Shown: positions 10,330 to 20,960, counted from the first letter of the stretch. The stretch is 64,000 nt of DNA from Lachnospiraceae bacterium (GCA_016288005.1 JAEEXY010000004.1:26700-90699), one strand, 5' to 3'. Notes: generated from the sequence alone by a model not told the origin. Program-made: numbers and translations.

Positions 10330-11499
10330 ATGAATGAGATAAATGCATGTCCTTATTCCAAAAAATGCGGAGGCTGCATGTATTCGGGCGTTTCCTACGG
10401 GGAACAGCTCGATATAAAGAACGGTCTCGTAAGGAAATACCTGGGTCCCGTAGCCAAAGAAAACGGTATAAAGCCCGAGCCTGTCGCAGGCGCAGCTGAT
10501 CCGCTCTATTACCGCAATAAGGTGCATTCGGTATTCGCGAGGACCAAAAAAGGACAGATCGTACGCGGCATATACCGCAGGGATTCGCATGAGGTGATAC
10601 CCGTGAGCGGATGTCTGCTGGAGAATAAAAAGGCAGACGCGATCATCGAGAAGATAAAAAGACTCGTGCCGTCGTTCAAATACAGGATATTCGACGAGGA
10701 CAACGGAACAGGGTGGCTGCGTCACGTGCTCGTGCGCACCGGGACCTGCGGGGGCAAAGAAGAGATCATGGTGATCCTGGTCACTTCCGAAGTTCCGTTC
10801 CCCGGAAAGAATAATTTCGTAAAGGCGCTGAGGTCGGCATTCCCGGAGATCACGACGATCGTGCAGAACATAAACGCGAAACGCACGAGCATGGTGCTGG
10901 GAGAGCGGAATATCGTTGTTTACGGCAAAGGCTTTATCGAGGACGATTCGTTGGGGCTCAGGTTCAGGATATCGCCCGGGTCGTTTTTCCAGATAAACGG
11001 TCCGCAGACAAAAAAACTCTACGGTCTGGCACTGGAGTTTGCGCAGCTTACGGGCAGCGAGACGGTGCTCGACGCATATTGCGGCACGGGTACGATTGGC
11101 ATGTTCATGAGCGCGGGAGCAAAACGGGTCATCGGAGTGGAGCTTAATCCCGACGCGGTGAGGGACGCGAGGGACAACGCAAAGAGGAACGGTATCGGAA
11201 ACATCGAATTTATCTGCGCCGATGCCACAAAATACATGCTGGGGGATATGCCCGCGGGCATCGACGTGCTGTGCATGGATCCGCCGAGGAGCGGCAGTAC
11301 GCCCGAGTTTATCAAGGCTGCGGCAGGGTTGGGGATCGGACGTATCGTATACGTTTCGTGCAATCCGGAGACGCTCGCGCGCGATCTGAAGCTTTTTATG
11401 AAACAAGGGTATCGCGTAAAGCGGCTTTCACCGGTCGATATGTTTCCGCTGACCGACAATCTGGAATGCTGCGCGTTACTGGAAATAGGGAGGAAGTAA
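10330..11499 (+). CDS. rlmD: 23S rRNA (uracil-C5)-methyltransferase, RlmD/TrmA family
   Basis: Iron-sulfur Cys cluster CPYSKKCGGCMYSG; VLDAYCGTGTIGMFMS; DVLCMDPPRSG; IVYVSCNPETLARDL. Confidence 0.88.
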   Translation: MNEINACPYSKKCGGCMYSGVSYGEQLDIKNGLVRKYLGPVAKENGIKPEPVAGAADPLYYRNKVHSVFARTKKGQIVRGIYRRDSHEVIPVSGCLLENKKADAIIEKIKRLVPSFKYRIFDEDNGTGWLRHVLVRTGTCGGKEEIMVILVTSEVPFPGKNNFVKALRSAFPEITTIVQNINAKRTSMVLGERNIVVYGKGFIEDDSLGLRFRISPGSFFQINGPQTKKLYGLALEFAQLTGSETVLDAYCGTGTIGMFMSAGAKRVIGVELNPDAVRDARDNAKRNGIGNIEFICADATKYMLGDMPAGIDVLCMDPPRSGSTPEFIKAAAGLGIGRIVYVSCNPETLARDLKLFMKQGYRVKRLSPVDMFPLTDNLECCALLEIGRK

Positions 11500-11500
11500 A

Positions 11501-12670
11501 GTGAAATTCAAGGAGATCAAAAACAAAAAATGGTTTAACGGCATGCTGATAGCATGTACCGCTGTGACATTGTTCGTGGTACTGTCAAATATCGGCAAAG
11601 TACTGCATGTGATCGGAGCGGCCATAAGCTTTTTCATGCCGCTCATATTCGGCGCGATCATCGCCTATATGATCAATCCGCTGGCAAAAAAGCTTTCGCA
11701 GACACTTTTCAAAAAAATTAAGCGCAGGAATGTGCAATGGACCCTTTCGGCAGTGCTTGCCCTGATAATTGTAGTCCTTGTAGTCGGATTCATGCTCGGT
11801 ATACTGATACCTCAGCTCATCGACAGCATCAGGACATTCTCGGCCAATTTCAATACATATCTCGAAGCTCTGCAGAACTTCCTGGAGAAGGGCGAGATAT
11901 CGAAATTCATCGATCTGAAGGCGTTTATCGATTCTTCGGAAACTGCATGGAACAAGCTGTTCGGCCTGATCTCGGACAACATGGAGAATATCATGTCCGC
12001 GTCCGCCGATTTCGGAAAGTCGTTCATAAACTGGATATTAGGCTTCATACTTTCGATCTATCTGCTGATGGCAAAGAGATCCGTAAAGGTTTTCTGCTCG
12101 CAGCTCGGCAAAGCGCTTTTTGACGCGAACAGATATGACGCGTTCAAGACTTTCTGGTACAGATGCGATTCGATACTTTCGCATTACATTGCGTACAGCC
12201 TGATCGAGGGCATCATGGTCGGCCTGATAAACGCGCTTTTCATGATGATCATGAGGATGCAGTATGTAGGCATGATCTCGGTTGTTGTGGCGCTCACAAA
12301 CCTGATCCCTACCTTCGGACCCATATTCGGAGGCGTTGTGGGAGCCTTTATCCTGCTGATGGTAAAGCCCTGGCACGCTCTGGCGTTCATCATATTCACG
12401 CTTGTCCTCCAGACCGTGGACGGCTATATAATCAAGCCCAACATGTTCGGAGATTCTCTTGGAGTTTCGGGACTGCTCATCCTGGTTACGATCATTACCG
12501 GAGGCAAGATGTTCGGTGTGCCCGGCATTCTGCTCTCTATCCCGTTCGCGGCGATACTTGATTTTGTATACAAGGACTACATCCTCGTCAAGCTTCGTGA
12601 AAACAGGGAAAAGAAGGACAATATGGCGGCTGTCGAAGCCGAGCGGACAGCGGATGACGGGGAAACCTGA
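11501..12670 (+). CDS. AI-2E family transporter
   Basis: Polytopic; NLIPTFGPIFGGVVGAFI, DGYIIKPNMFGDSLGVSGLLIL. Confidence 0.88.
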   Translation: MKFKEIKNKKWFNGMLIACTAVTLFVVLSNIGKVLHVIGAAISFFMPLIFGAIIAYMINPLAKKLSQTLFKKIKRRNVQWTLSAVLALIIVVLVVGFMLGILIPQLIDSIRTFSANFNTYLEALQNFLEKGEISKFIDLKAFIDSSETAWNKLFGLISDNMENIMSASADFGKSFINWILGFILSIYLLMAKRSVKVFCSQLGKALFDANRYDAFKTFWYRCDSILSHYIAYSLIEGIMVGLINALFMMIMRMQYVGMISVVVALTNLIPTFGPIFGGVVGAFILLMVKPWHALAFIIFTLVLQTVDGYIIKPNMFGDSLGVSGLLILVTIITGGKMFGVPGILLSIPFAAILDFVYKDYILVKLRENREKKDNMAAVEAERTADDGET

Positions 12671-12683
12671 GGCAAACACTGTC

Positions 12684-12712
12684 TTGTATATAAGCTGTCA
12701 TTATGTTATAGT
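12684..12712 (+). promoter_or_regulatory. Sigma-70-type promoter
   Basis: TTGTAT - 17 nt - TATAGT upstream of the diguanylate cyclase. Confidence 0.6.
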
Positions 12713-12792
12713 ATAAGATACAGCTGATTTACGGTTTTTTGACTGTTATCGATGATTTGTAACCCGCGTATACACCACGGAAAGGATATGTG

Positions 12793-13977
12793 ATGCCGCA
12801 TTATTCCGGCATCCATGTGTGCATAATGGAATTTCAGACTATATTTATCCTGAATCTGTTTGGGATCATTCTGCTGCTGTTTCTTATAGCCAGCCGTTTT
12901 GCCACCCGTCAGCGCAGGAGGCTCGGAGACAAGTTTTTCACTGCGCTTACCCTTATCACGATGGGCGCGAGCATCGTCGAGATATTCTCATTCTGGATAG
13001 ACGGAAAACCCGGTGTCATCAGCCACTGGCTGAACCTGCTCTGCAATACGGGCCTTTATCTGGCCAATGTTACCGGATGCTTTGTATGGCTGCTCTATGT
13101 TGACCTGAAGCTTTACCGCGACCGCAAGCGCCTGCTTAAGAAGATCCCCGTATATGCCGCTTTTCCCGTGATATCGGCGATAGCTCTGATAGTTAACATA
13201 TTTAAGCCGTTTTTGCTGTATATCGATTCGGACAATATCTACCACAGACTTCCGCTGTGCAACGTGCTGTATTTCTTCGTCATGCTTACCGGAGCGGAGA
13301 GCCTTGTGATTTACTTTATTTACCGCAAAAAGCATGGGAGGCTCAGGTTTTTTCCCATATGGATGTTCATGCTGCCGGTTGTCGCGGGATGTCTCGGACA
13401 GGCCTTCTTCTACGGTATCTCGACCGCATGGCCGGGCACCTGCATAGGTATCGCAGCGATCTATATGGGCATACAGAACGAAAAGTCCTATATCGATCCG
13501 CTCACGGGTCTGTACAACAGACAGTTCCTCGAGCATACGCTGCTGGTATTCAGTGAGACCAGGAGTTTTTACGGAATAATGTTCGACCTTAACAAATTTA
13601 AGGAGATCAATGACAGGTTCGGTCATTCCACAGGTGACCGTGCGCTTTTCAGGGCAGGCAGGATACTTCATCGCGCTTCGGAGTCTAAGGGCACCGTTTT
13701 CAGGTTCGCCGGAGATGAGTTCATCATCCTTATGAATTCGGATTCTGAGGCGGATGTGCTCGCGCTCAAGGAAAGAGTTTGGATATTGTCCAATAACTTT
13801 AATACCGAGTCGGGCGAGCCGTTCAGGATTTCGTTCTCGATGGGCTACGCAAAGTATTCAAAGGGTGAATCACAGGATGATTTCCTGCATCGCATGGATG
13901 AGGCGATGTATATCGATAAAGAGAGAATGCACAGACTGCTCGCGAAAGAGGAGTGTGCGGAAGGAGCTGCGACGTGA
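12793..13977 (+). CDS. Membrane diguanylate cyclase (GGDEF domain, AGDEF signature)
   Basis: N-terminal TM segments; DPLTGLYNRQFLE; FRFAGDEFIILM. Confidence 0.88.
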   Translation: MPHYSGIHVCIMEFQTIFILNLFGIILLLFLIASRFATRQRRRLGDKFFTALTLITMGASIVEIFSFWIDGKPGVISHWLNLLCNTGLYLANVTGCFVWLLYVDLKLYRDRKRLLKKIPVYAAFPVISAIALIVNIFKPFLLYIDSDNIYHRLPLCNVLYFFVMLTGAESLVIYFIYRKKHGRLRFFPIWMFMLPVVAGCLGQAFFYGISTAWPGTCIGIAAIYMGIQNEKSYIDPLTGLYNRQFLEHTLLVFSETRSFYGIMFDLNKFKEINDRFGHSTGDRALFRAGRILHRASESKGTVFRFAGDEFIILMNSDSEADVLALKERVWILSNNFNTESGEPFRISFSMGYAKYSKGESQDDFLHRMDEAMYIDKERMHRLLAKEECAEGAAT

Positions 13978-14450
13978 CGGTTATCAGGAGAGCCGAAGTC
14001 AGGGACATCGGCGACATAAACATACTTCTCGGGCAGGTACTGCTCGTGCATCATAACGGCAGGCCCGATCTTTTTAAGGCCGAGGGCGCGAAATACTCGG
14101 ACGATCAGCTGGCAGAGATCATTCGCGATGATAACAGGCCCGTTTTCGTTTATGAGGAGGACGGCAGAGTGATCGCGCACTGTTTCTGCATGATCAAAGA
14201 CTGGCCCGAGACAGGCGCGGCTTACGCCCGCAAGAACCTGTTCATTGACGATCTGTGCGTGGATGAGAACGCACGCGGAAAACATGTCGGGACGCAGCTC
14301 TACGATTATGTTAAGGGCTGGGCGGCCGGACACGGTTTTGATAATATCACGCTGCATGTCTGGGAGTGCAATCCCGGAGCCGTTGAGTTCTATAAGAGCC
14401 TTGGCATGCAGGTTCGGCAATACACTATGGAGACGATCCTTAGAAAATGA
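13974..14450 (+). CDS. GNAT family N-acetyltransferase
   Basis: IDDLCVDENARGKHVGTQLYDYV; LHVWECNPGAVEFYKSLGM. GTG start overlaps the upstream TGA; SD ggag. Confidence 0.85.
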   Translation: MTVIRRAEVRDIGDINILLGQVLLVHHNGRPDLFKAEGAKYSDDQLAEIIRDDNRPVFVYEEDGRVIAHCFCMIKDWPETGAAYARKNLFIDDLCVDENARGKHVGTQLYDYVKGWAAGHGFDNITLHVWECNPGAVEFYKSLGMQVRQYTMETILRK

Positions 14451-14468
14451 TCAGCGAGAGGCGTTGAG

Positions 14469-16685
14469 ATGTACACAAAGATCATATATGTCCTTGTAGA
14501 CAGCCTTGCTATAGTCATAATGTTATTTACGATCATGGCATCTATGCAGATCAGGCAGAGATACGGAGTTATCCTGAAAAAGGCCTTTATCTGTTCTATA
14601 GCTGCCATTTTTTCCAATATCCTTATAGCGGTATCACCCAACGCGGTATTCGCCGAGATCGTATATTCTCTGTACTTTGCCGCGATAGACTGGATGCTGC
14701 TGTATCTGACCGGATTCTGCCTGTCATACACCGATCACCATAAGGCGCTGAAGATCCTTCGTCCGATAGCTACCGCTCTGGTCTGGATCGATTCGGTATC
14801 CATTCTTCTCAATTATTTTTTCGGCCATGTATTCGACATTTACGAATATGAATACGCGGGCACCGTATTTTATCAGACCAAATTCAACACGCTGTATTTT
14901 GTGCACCTCGGCATAGACTATCTCGCGGTAGTAATAACCTTCGGTTTCATCATCTACAGGATAGCAAAGAGCTATGACGTTTACCGCACAAAGTACGTGA
15001 TGATTCTGGCCGTGCTCCTGCTGGTAGTATTCCTGAACGTACTGTACATGGCGTTCTCGCTGATACTTGATATCTCCGTTATATTCTATGCGGTCGCCGG
15101 TCCCCTGATCTGTTTCGGCATCATGCGTCTGGTACCGCGCAATCTGATGAGCCATTCGATAGCCAAAGCGGTCGACGACATGAACGAGGGACTGGTGCTG
15201 TTTGATTCCGGCGACAAATACATTTTCTCGAACAAGTATTTCAATGAGCATTTTGGCCCGATAGACGAGGACGATACCTATGATGCGGAGCCCATGTCTT
15301 CGATACGTACGTCGCTCATGCTGAAGGGAAAGCAGTTCGGTCCCGCGGAGTATGAGAGGTCCGACGGAGAGGGCAGCCGTGAGCACTATCAGGTGCTGTA
15401 TAATCAGCTCCTTGACAGAAAAAACCGACCTATCGGCTCTTATCTGCTGGTTGAGGACGACACGGAGGAGATATCTTACTTAAGACAGCTCGATGATGCG
15501 CGCCGTGAGGCCGATGAGGCCAACAGGGCAAAGTCGACTTTCCTCGCGAATATGTCGCATGAGATCAGGACGCCGCTTAACGCAGTACTCGGAATGAACG
15601 AGATGATACTCCGCAAGGCCGAGGACCCCGAGCTGCTCGAATACGCCGAGAATATCAGGTCATCGGGCAATGCGCTGCTGCATCTGATCAACGATATACT
15701 GGATTTCTCCAAGATCGAAGCCCGCAAGATGGAGCTTCTTTTGGGTGAATACAAGCCTCACGACCTGATGCGTGAATGCGTATCGCGTTTCGAAAAGATG
15801 GCCGATGATAAGGACCTGCTGCTGAAAGCCGCGTTCGATCCCAATATCCCTACGGTTCTTGAGGGTGATGTCCTGCATCTGACGCAGGTCATCAGCAACA
15901 TGGTCTCGAACGCGATCAAATACACCAGAGCGGGCAGCGTGGAGCTGCGTTTTTCAGAAGGAGAGCGGCCCATAGCAAAGGGTGAGTTCGGTCTCGTCAT
16001 TGAGGTCAGGGACACAGGCATGGGTATCGCGCAGTCGGATCTGCCGTATCTGTTCGACGCGTTTGAACGAGTAAATGAAAAGGAAAACGCGAACATACAG
16101 GGCACGGGTCTGGGACTGGCCATCACAAAACAGCTCGTGGAGCTGATGAACGGCTCGGTTACTGTTGAGAGCGAGCCCGGCGAAGGCACTGTATTTAAGG
16201 TCTATGTGCCTCAAAAGATAAAGGACGCGACTCCTGCGGGCGAGTTTGAGCGCAATGTAAGGGCCGAACATGAGGTATATCATGAGACGTTCAGGGCGCC
16301 GAACGCGCATGTGCTCGTTGTTGACGATGTTGCGGTAAATATCATGGTCATCAAAGAGCTCCTTAAAAAGACCGAGGTTGTGTTAGATAAGGCAAACAGC
16401 GGTGATGAGGCCATAGCAAAGTGCAAAGAGCTCAAATACGATCTTATCCTGCTCGACCACAGGATGCCCAAGAAGGACGGCATCGAGACATTCCGCGAGA
16501 TATCCGCCGACGGGCTCAATCAGGGCACGCCGGTTATCATGCTCACGGCCAATGCCGAAGCGGGGGCGCGCGATGAGTACAGAAAGATCGGTTTTGTCGA
16601 TTACCTGACAAAACCCGTTGACAGCGCTGAGCTGGAGAAGTCGCTCGCGACTCATCTGCCTCAGGAGCTGATAGAAAAAATGTGA
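14469..16685 (+). CDS. Hybrid sensor histidine kinase / response regulator, multi-TM N-terminus
   Basis: FLANMSHEIRTPLNAVLGMNE (H box), GTGLGLAITKQLVELM (G box), C-terminal receiver domain LILLDHRMPKKDGIE. Confidence 0.92.
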   Translation: MYTKIIYVLVDSLAIVIMLFTIMASMQIRQRYGVILKKAFICSIAAIFSNILIAVSPNAVFAEIVYSLYFAAIDWMLLYLTGFCLSYTDHHKALKILRPIATALVWIDSVSILLNYFFGHVFDIYEYEYAGTVFYQTKFNTLYFVHLGIDYLAVVITFGFIIYRIAKSYDVYRTKYVMILAVLLLVVFLNVLYMAFSLILDISVIFYAVAGPLICFGIMRLVPRNLMSHSIAKAVDDMNEGLVLFDSGDKYIFSNKYFNEHFGPIDEDDTYDAEPMSSIRTSLMLKGKQFGPAEYERSDGEGSREHYQVLYNQLLDRKNRPIGSYLLVEDDTEEISYLRQLDDARREADEANRAKSTFLANMSHEIRTPLNAVLGMNEMILRKAEDPELLEYAENIRSSGNALLHLINDILDFSKIEARKMELLLGEYKPHDLMRECVSRFEKMADDKDLLLKAAFDPNIPTVLEGDVLHLTQVISNMVSNAIKYTRAGSVELRFSEGERPIAKGEFGLVIEVRDTGMGIAQSDLPYLFDAFERVNEKENANIQGTGLGLAITKQLVELMNGSVTVESEPGEGTVFKVYVPQKIKDATPAGEFERNVRAEHEVYHETFRAPNAHVLVVDDVAVNIMVIKELLKKTEVVLDKANSGDEAIAKCKELKYDLILLDHRMPKKDGIETFREISADGLNQGTPVIMLTANAEAGARDEYRKIGFVDYLTKPVDSAELEKSLATHLPQELIEKM

Positions 16686-16707
16686 TCATATAACAGGAGG
16701 GTTTACG

Positions 16708-17622
16708 ATGGAACTTGATGAACAGGATCTGAGAGATGGTTTGAAGTTTTTGGTGGGAACGTGGCAGGTTGATTACATTGTAAACGCGTTTTCGAACGAT
16801 CTGGCGCACATTCCGGCCACTGAGTTCAAGAGTGAGGACGGTACAGATTTTACCGCGATCACGTATGAGTTTTTTGAGGATCATACCCTGATCCTGCGCA
16901 ATTCGGCCAACGGCAGAGAGATAAAGGGCACGTGGGAGCAGACCGGATGGAGCGAATATCATTATACCGCAGAGGATTTCTACGATATTCCCGACGATAG
17001 TTTCCGCAAGGGCGTTGAGACCCTGCAGGTTGTGGACGGCTGCGTTGTTTTCAGCATCGGTTTCCTCGCGATAGGCATGAAAAAGACGGCGGAAGGCGTT
17101 GTTACGGTTCAAAAGAAGCAGGATATCGGCGATATCGAGATGAGCGAAGCCGATAAGAAGTGCATGGATATCGTCGGAACTTACCGTGCGGCAAAGATGA
17201 TGAGCATGATCGGAGGCAAGTTCGAGCTTTTCCCTGTCGAAGAGGTCATTGCGGATCTCGATAAACAGCTGGCTGCCGGCGCGATAGACGAGCACGAGGC
17301 GGGGCAGATGAAGAGCCTGATCGAAGCCAGATACGAGTTTACTGACGATCACCGGGTTCTCGAGATGGCGAAGGTACCTGTCGGAGTCAGCGAGGAAGAG
17401 ATCAAAAAAGCGATCGAGGCCGGTCAGATAAAGGGTTATAAGGACGGGTATTTCTCACGCGGCGAAAAGGAATGGAAAGCCATAGGCGGGAAGTACTATT
17501 ACGATACGCAGGAGCAGCGTGAGGTATTCGGGGAAGCCCTGTCATCGTGGGATGAGCTGGTGTTTGACGAAGACGGTCTGCTCAACTACGGTTCAGGCTT
17601 CGTAAAGCTCAAAAAGATTTGA
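16708..17622 (+). CDS. Hypothetical protein, two lipocalin-like halves possible
   Basis: SD aggagg upstream; complete ORF followed by a terminator; no family recognised. Confidence 0.75.
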   Translation: MELDEQDLRDGLKFLVGTWQVDYIVNAFSNDLAHIPATEFKSEDGTDFTAITYEFFEDHTLILRNSANGREIKGTWEQTGWSEYHYTAEDFYDIPDDSFRKGVETLQVVDGCVVFSIGFLAIGMKKTAEGVVTVQKKQDIGDIEMSEADKKCMDIVGTYRAAKMMSMIGGKFELFPVEEVIADLDKQLAAGAIDEHEAGQMKSLIEARYEFTDDHRVLEMAKVPVGVSEEEIKKAIEAGQIKGYKDGYFSRGEKEWKAIGGKYYYDTQEQREVFGEALSSWDELVFDEDGLLNYGSGFVKLKKI

Positions 17623-17631
17623 TGATATTTA

Positions 17632-17667
17632 AGGTTTCGGCCGATGATCGGTCGAAACCTTTTTTTG
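17632..17667 (+). terminator. Intrinsic terminator
   Basis: aggtttcggccgatgatcggtcgaaacct followed by ttttttt. Confidence 0.85.
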
Positions 17668-17727
17668 CAATACGATATGTGAAGTATCGAATTAAAAACT
17701 ATCGCATAAGAGAAAAATAAAAAGTGC

Positions 17728-17756
17728 TTAACATTTTTGTGTACTTGTGTTATAAT
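17728..17756 (+). promoter_or_regulatory. Sigma-70-type promoter of the hydrogenase-MCP gene
   Basis: TTAACA - 17 nt - TATAAT. Confidence 0.75.
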
Positions 17757-17815
17757 ACGTTTTATAAAAAATATGCGATGATGAAAACTCTCATCGGAAG
17801 CAAAGACTTTAGAGC

Positions 17816-19783
17816 ATGGATAAGGAGAACATGATGGAAGTAAAAACGAATTCCCTGGTCTTTACCAACGACAATTGCGTCGGCTGCAACAGATGTATCA
17901 GAGTCTGCAGCTGCCTCGGAGCCTGTGTGGCATCCGAGCAGGACGAGAACGGTATTTCCAGAGTAGATGTCGACGGAACCAAGTGTATCGCTTGCGGAGC
18001 CTGCTTTGAGGCATGTGAGCATAATGCGAGAGAGTATCGTGACGATACCGAGAGATTCTTTGAGGACCTGAAGAAGGGCGAAAAGATATCGATACTTGTG
18101 GCACCTGCCTTCAGGGCCGATTATCCGAGAGAGTACAAGAGAGTGTTCGGCGGGCTCAAAAAGCTCGGCGTTAACCGCATCATCAGCGTTTCATTCGGTG
18201 CAGATATCACCACATGGGCATATATCAACTATATCCGGAAGTATAATTACCTCGGCGGCATTTCGCAGCCCTGTCCCGCGGTCGTAGGCTATATCGAGAG
18301 ATATGTGCCCGAGCTTCTGCCTAAGCTGTTCCCGGTACATTCACCCATGATGTGCGCGGCGGTCTATGTGCATAAGGAGATGCATGTAAACGACAAACTT
18401 GCTTTCATCAGCCCCTGCATAGCAAAAAAGAACGAGATCGACGATCCCAACACGCACGGATATATCAATTACAACGTTACTTTCGAGCATCTGATGAAAT
18501 ATGTGCGCGAGCACAATATCAGCGGCGAGGAGATCGAGGATGAGATCGAGTACGGACTCGGTTCCATCTACCCGATGCCCGGCGGACTTAAGGAGAACGT
18601 TTACTGGCTGCTCGGCAGCGATGTATTCATCCGTCAGATGGAGGGCGATCAGAGAATGTATCGCTACCTTGAGGATAACAAGGCCAGGATCAGGGGCGGC
18701 AATACGCCTTACCTGTTCATCGATGCGCTGAACTGCGAAAACGGCTGTATCAGCGGCACCGGTACCGATCATAAGATCACTCACGGCGACGATCCTCTCT
18801 GCAATCTGCACCAGATCCAGGAGTCGGTCAAGAAAAACGAGAAGAGGAGCGCGTGGTCGAGAAAGAGCACTCCCGAGCAGAGACTTGCAGCGCTCAATAA
18901 GCAGTTCGCGAACCTCAAACTCGACGATTATATCCGCAAGTATACCAACCGTTCGTCACAGGCCGCTCATAAGATCCCGAACGACAATGAGCTTGACAGG
19001 ATATTCCGAGAGATGAACAAGCTGACGCCCGAATCGAGGACGATCAACTGCGAATGCTGCGGTTATAGCGGCTGTAAGGAAATGGCCGTTGCAATCTACA
19101 ACAATGTCAACCATAAGGAAAACTGCGTTCATTACCTCAAGGACCTCGTAGAGAAGGAAAAGACCGAAGCTCAGGATATGGTAAAACAGGAGAGAGCGCA
19201 GCTTGAGGCTCAGCAGAAGGGTATCCTTGACGCGATCGAGACCATCAACAATCATTTCCTCAACCTCAGTGAATCGATGAATACCATGGTCGAGGGCAAT
19301 GAAAGAAACGCGTCCGAGAGTGCGCAGGTTTCCAACGAGATGACCAGCGTTTCCGCTTTCTGCAGCAAGCTCAACGATTCGATCAAGCGTATTACCGAAT
19401 ACCTTACCGAGATGACCCTGAACAACGAAAGAGTCGTAGATATCGCGAACCAGACCAACCTGCTCGCGCTGAACGCTTCGATAGAGGCAGCACGCGCAGG
19501 AGACGCCGGACGCGGATTTGCGGTAGTTGCCGATGAGATCAATACTCTGGCGGCCGATTCGAAGGATACCGCGACACAGAGCGGCGCGGCGAACAAGAAC
19601 ATCAAGGACGCCGTTTCTTCGATCGCGACCGAGGCCGACGGACTGCTCGAGATCATCGATAAGGTCAACAGCCTGATCCAGAACCTCGCGGCGTCGACGC
19701 AGGAGATCGGCGCTTCGACCAAGACTATCAACGAGACCGTTGAAGAGGTTAAGAGAGAACTGGCATCTCTGGTTCAGAATTAA
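17816..19783 (+). CDS. Ferredoxin / [FeFe]-hydrogenase H-cluster domain / methyl-accepting chemotaxis signalling domain fusion
   Basis: [11 protein letters not shown] and [48 protein letters not shown] (H-cluster motifs); [43 protein letters not shown] (MCP tip). Confidence 0.9.
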   Translation: MDKENMMEVKTNSLVFTNDNCVGCNRCIRVCSCLGACVASEQDENGISRVDVDGTKCIACGACFEACEHNAREYRDDTERFFEDLKKGEKISILVAPAFRADYPREYKRVFGGLKKLGVNRIISVSFGADITTWAYINYIRKYNYLGGISQPCPAVVGYIERYVPELLPKLFPVHSPMMCAAVYVHKEMHVNDKLAFISPCIAKKNEIDDPNTHGYINYNVTFEHLMKYVREHNISGEEIEDEIEYGLGSIYPMPGGLKENVYWLLGSDVFIRQMEGDQRMYRYLEDNKARIRGGNTPYLFIDALNCENGCISGTGTDHKITHGDDPLCNLHQIQESVKKNEKRSAWSRKSTPEQRLAALNKQFANLKLDDYIRKYTNRSSQAAHKIPNDNELDRIFREMNKLTPESRTINCECCGYSGCKEMAVAIYNNVNHKENCVHYLKDLVEKEKTEAQDMVKQERAQLEAQQKGILDAIETINNHFLNLSESMNTMVEGNERNASESAQVSNEMTSVSAFCSKLNDSIKRITEYLTEMTLNNERVVDIANQTNLLALNASIEAARAGDAGRGFAVVADEINTLAADSKDTATQSGAANKNIKDAVSSIATEADGLLEIIDKVNSLIQNLAASTQEIGASTKTINETVEEVKRELASLVQN

Positions 19784-19804
19784 ATTTGCAAATAATTTGC
19801 AAAT
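19782..19804. promoter_or_regulatory. Candidate Fur/Zur-family operator (7-1-7 dyad)
   Basis: AATTTGCAAATAATTTGCAAATT; core TGCAAAT-A-ATTTGCA, 4 nt upstream of the -35 box. Confidence 0.55.
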
Positions 19805-19808
19805 TCTA

Positions 19809-19837
19809 TTGACAATCACAAAAGGCATGTTTATAAT
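19809..19837 (+). promoter_or_regulatory. Consensus sigma-70-type promoter
   Basis: TTGACA - 17 nt - TATAAT. Confidence 0.88.
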
Positions 19838-19879
19838 CAACTTCCCGATGGGACTAATTCATTGGGAGGTTGATTTTTT

Positions 19880-20944
19880 ATGAGAAAGAGTATTGCAGTA
19901 TTAATGATCGTATTAATGCTGGCGGGCCTTTTGACAGCCTGCTCGGGCGGTGCGGCAAAGTCGGGGAAGAAGCAGATCGTGGCTACGGTGTTCCCCGAGT
20001 ACGACTGGGTCATGAACGTACTCGGCGATAAGGCCGGTGACTATGATGTTACGATGCTGCTCGACAACGGTGTGGACCTGCATAGTTTTCAGGCGACCGC
20101 GGCGGACATCATGAAGATATCTTCGTGCGATATGCTGATATATGTCGGAGGCGAATCGGATGAGTGGATCGAGGAAGCGATCAAAGAAGCGGTCAATAAG
20201 GACATGGTCGTTATCAATCTGCTCGAGACACTCGGCGACGCTGTAAAAGAAGAAGAGGTTGTAGAAGGCATGGAGGGTGAAGAGCATGAGCACGAAGGCG
20301 GAGAAGGTCACGAACATGATGAGGATGATGAAGACCATGACCATGAAGAGGGCGAGGATCATGACGATGATCACGGCCATGGACATGACCATGAAGGGGA
20401 CGAGGTCGAATACGACGAGCATGTATGGCTCTCGCTTCGCAACGCCGAAGTCATTGTAAACGCGATAGCGGACGCTTTTGCGGGTATTGACAGTGAGAAC
20501 GCATCAGTTTATTCTTCTAATGCGGCAGTTTATAACGAAAAGCTTAAAACTTTAGATGCTGAGTACAAAGCGGCTGTTGACGGCGCATCGGTAAAGACCA
20601 TTCTCTTCGGCGACAGATTTCCGTTCAGGTACCTGACCGATGATTACGGACTCAGTTATTATGCCGCGTTTGTCGGCTGCTCCGCCGAGACCGAAGCGAG
20701 CTTCGAGACCGTGGTATTTCTCGCTAATAAGCTTGACGAGCTCGGACTCAAGGCAGTGCTTACGATCGAAACATCCGATCAGAAGCTCGCGAAGACGATC
20801 AAAGAGAATTCCAAATCTGCGGATCAGGAGATCCTTATGCTTGATTCCATGCAGTCGACGACATCAAAGGATATAAAGGCCGGAGCCACATATCTCTCGA
20901 TAATGGAAAAGAATCTGGAGGTACTTAAAAAGGCTCTGAGATAA
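19880..20944 (+). CDS. znuA: Zinc/manganese ABC transporter substrate-binding lipoprotein with His/Asp/Glu-rich loop
   Basis: Lipobox LLTACSGG; VATVFPEYDWVMNVLGDK; EHEHEGGEGHEHDEDDEDHDHEEGEDHDDDHGHGHDHEGDE; EHVWLSLRNAEV. Confidence 0.88.
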   Translation: MRKSIAVLMIVLMLAGLLTACSGGAAKSGKKQIVATVFPEYDWVMNVLGDKAGDYDVTMLLDNGVDLHSFQATAADIMKISSCDMLIYVGGESDEWIEEAIKEAVNKDMVVINLLETLGDAVKEEEVVEGMEGEEHEHEGGEGHEHDEDDEDHDHEEGEDHDDDHGHGHDHEGDEVEYDEHVWLSLRNAEVIVNAIADAFAGIDSENASVYSSNAAVYNEKLKTLDAEYKAAVDGASVKTILFGDRFPFRYLTDDYGLSYYAAFVGCSAETEASFETVVFLANKLDELGLKAVLTIETSDQKLAKTIKENSKSADQEILMLDSMQSTTSKDIKAGATYLSIMEKNLEVLKKALR

Positions 20945-20960
20945 GCATTGAAAGGCGGTA

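Noticed and set aside
10213-11406. 397-aa minus-strand ORF opposite rlmD
   Set aside because: rlmD is strongly supported by motifs; the antisense frame has no recognisable domain.
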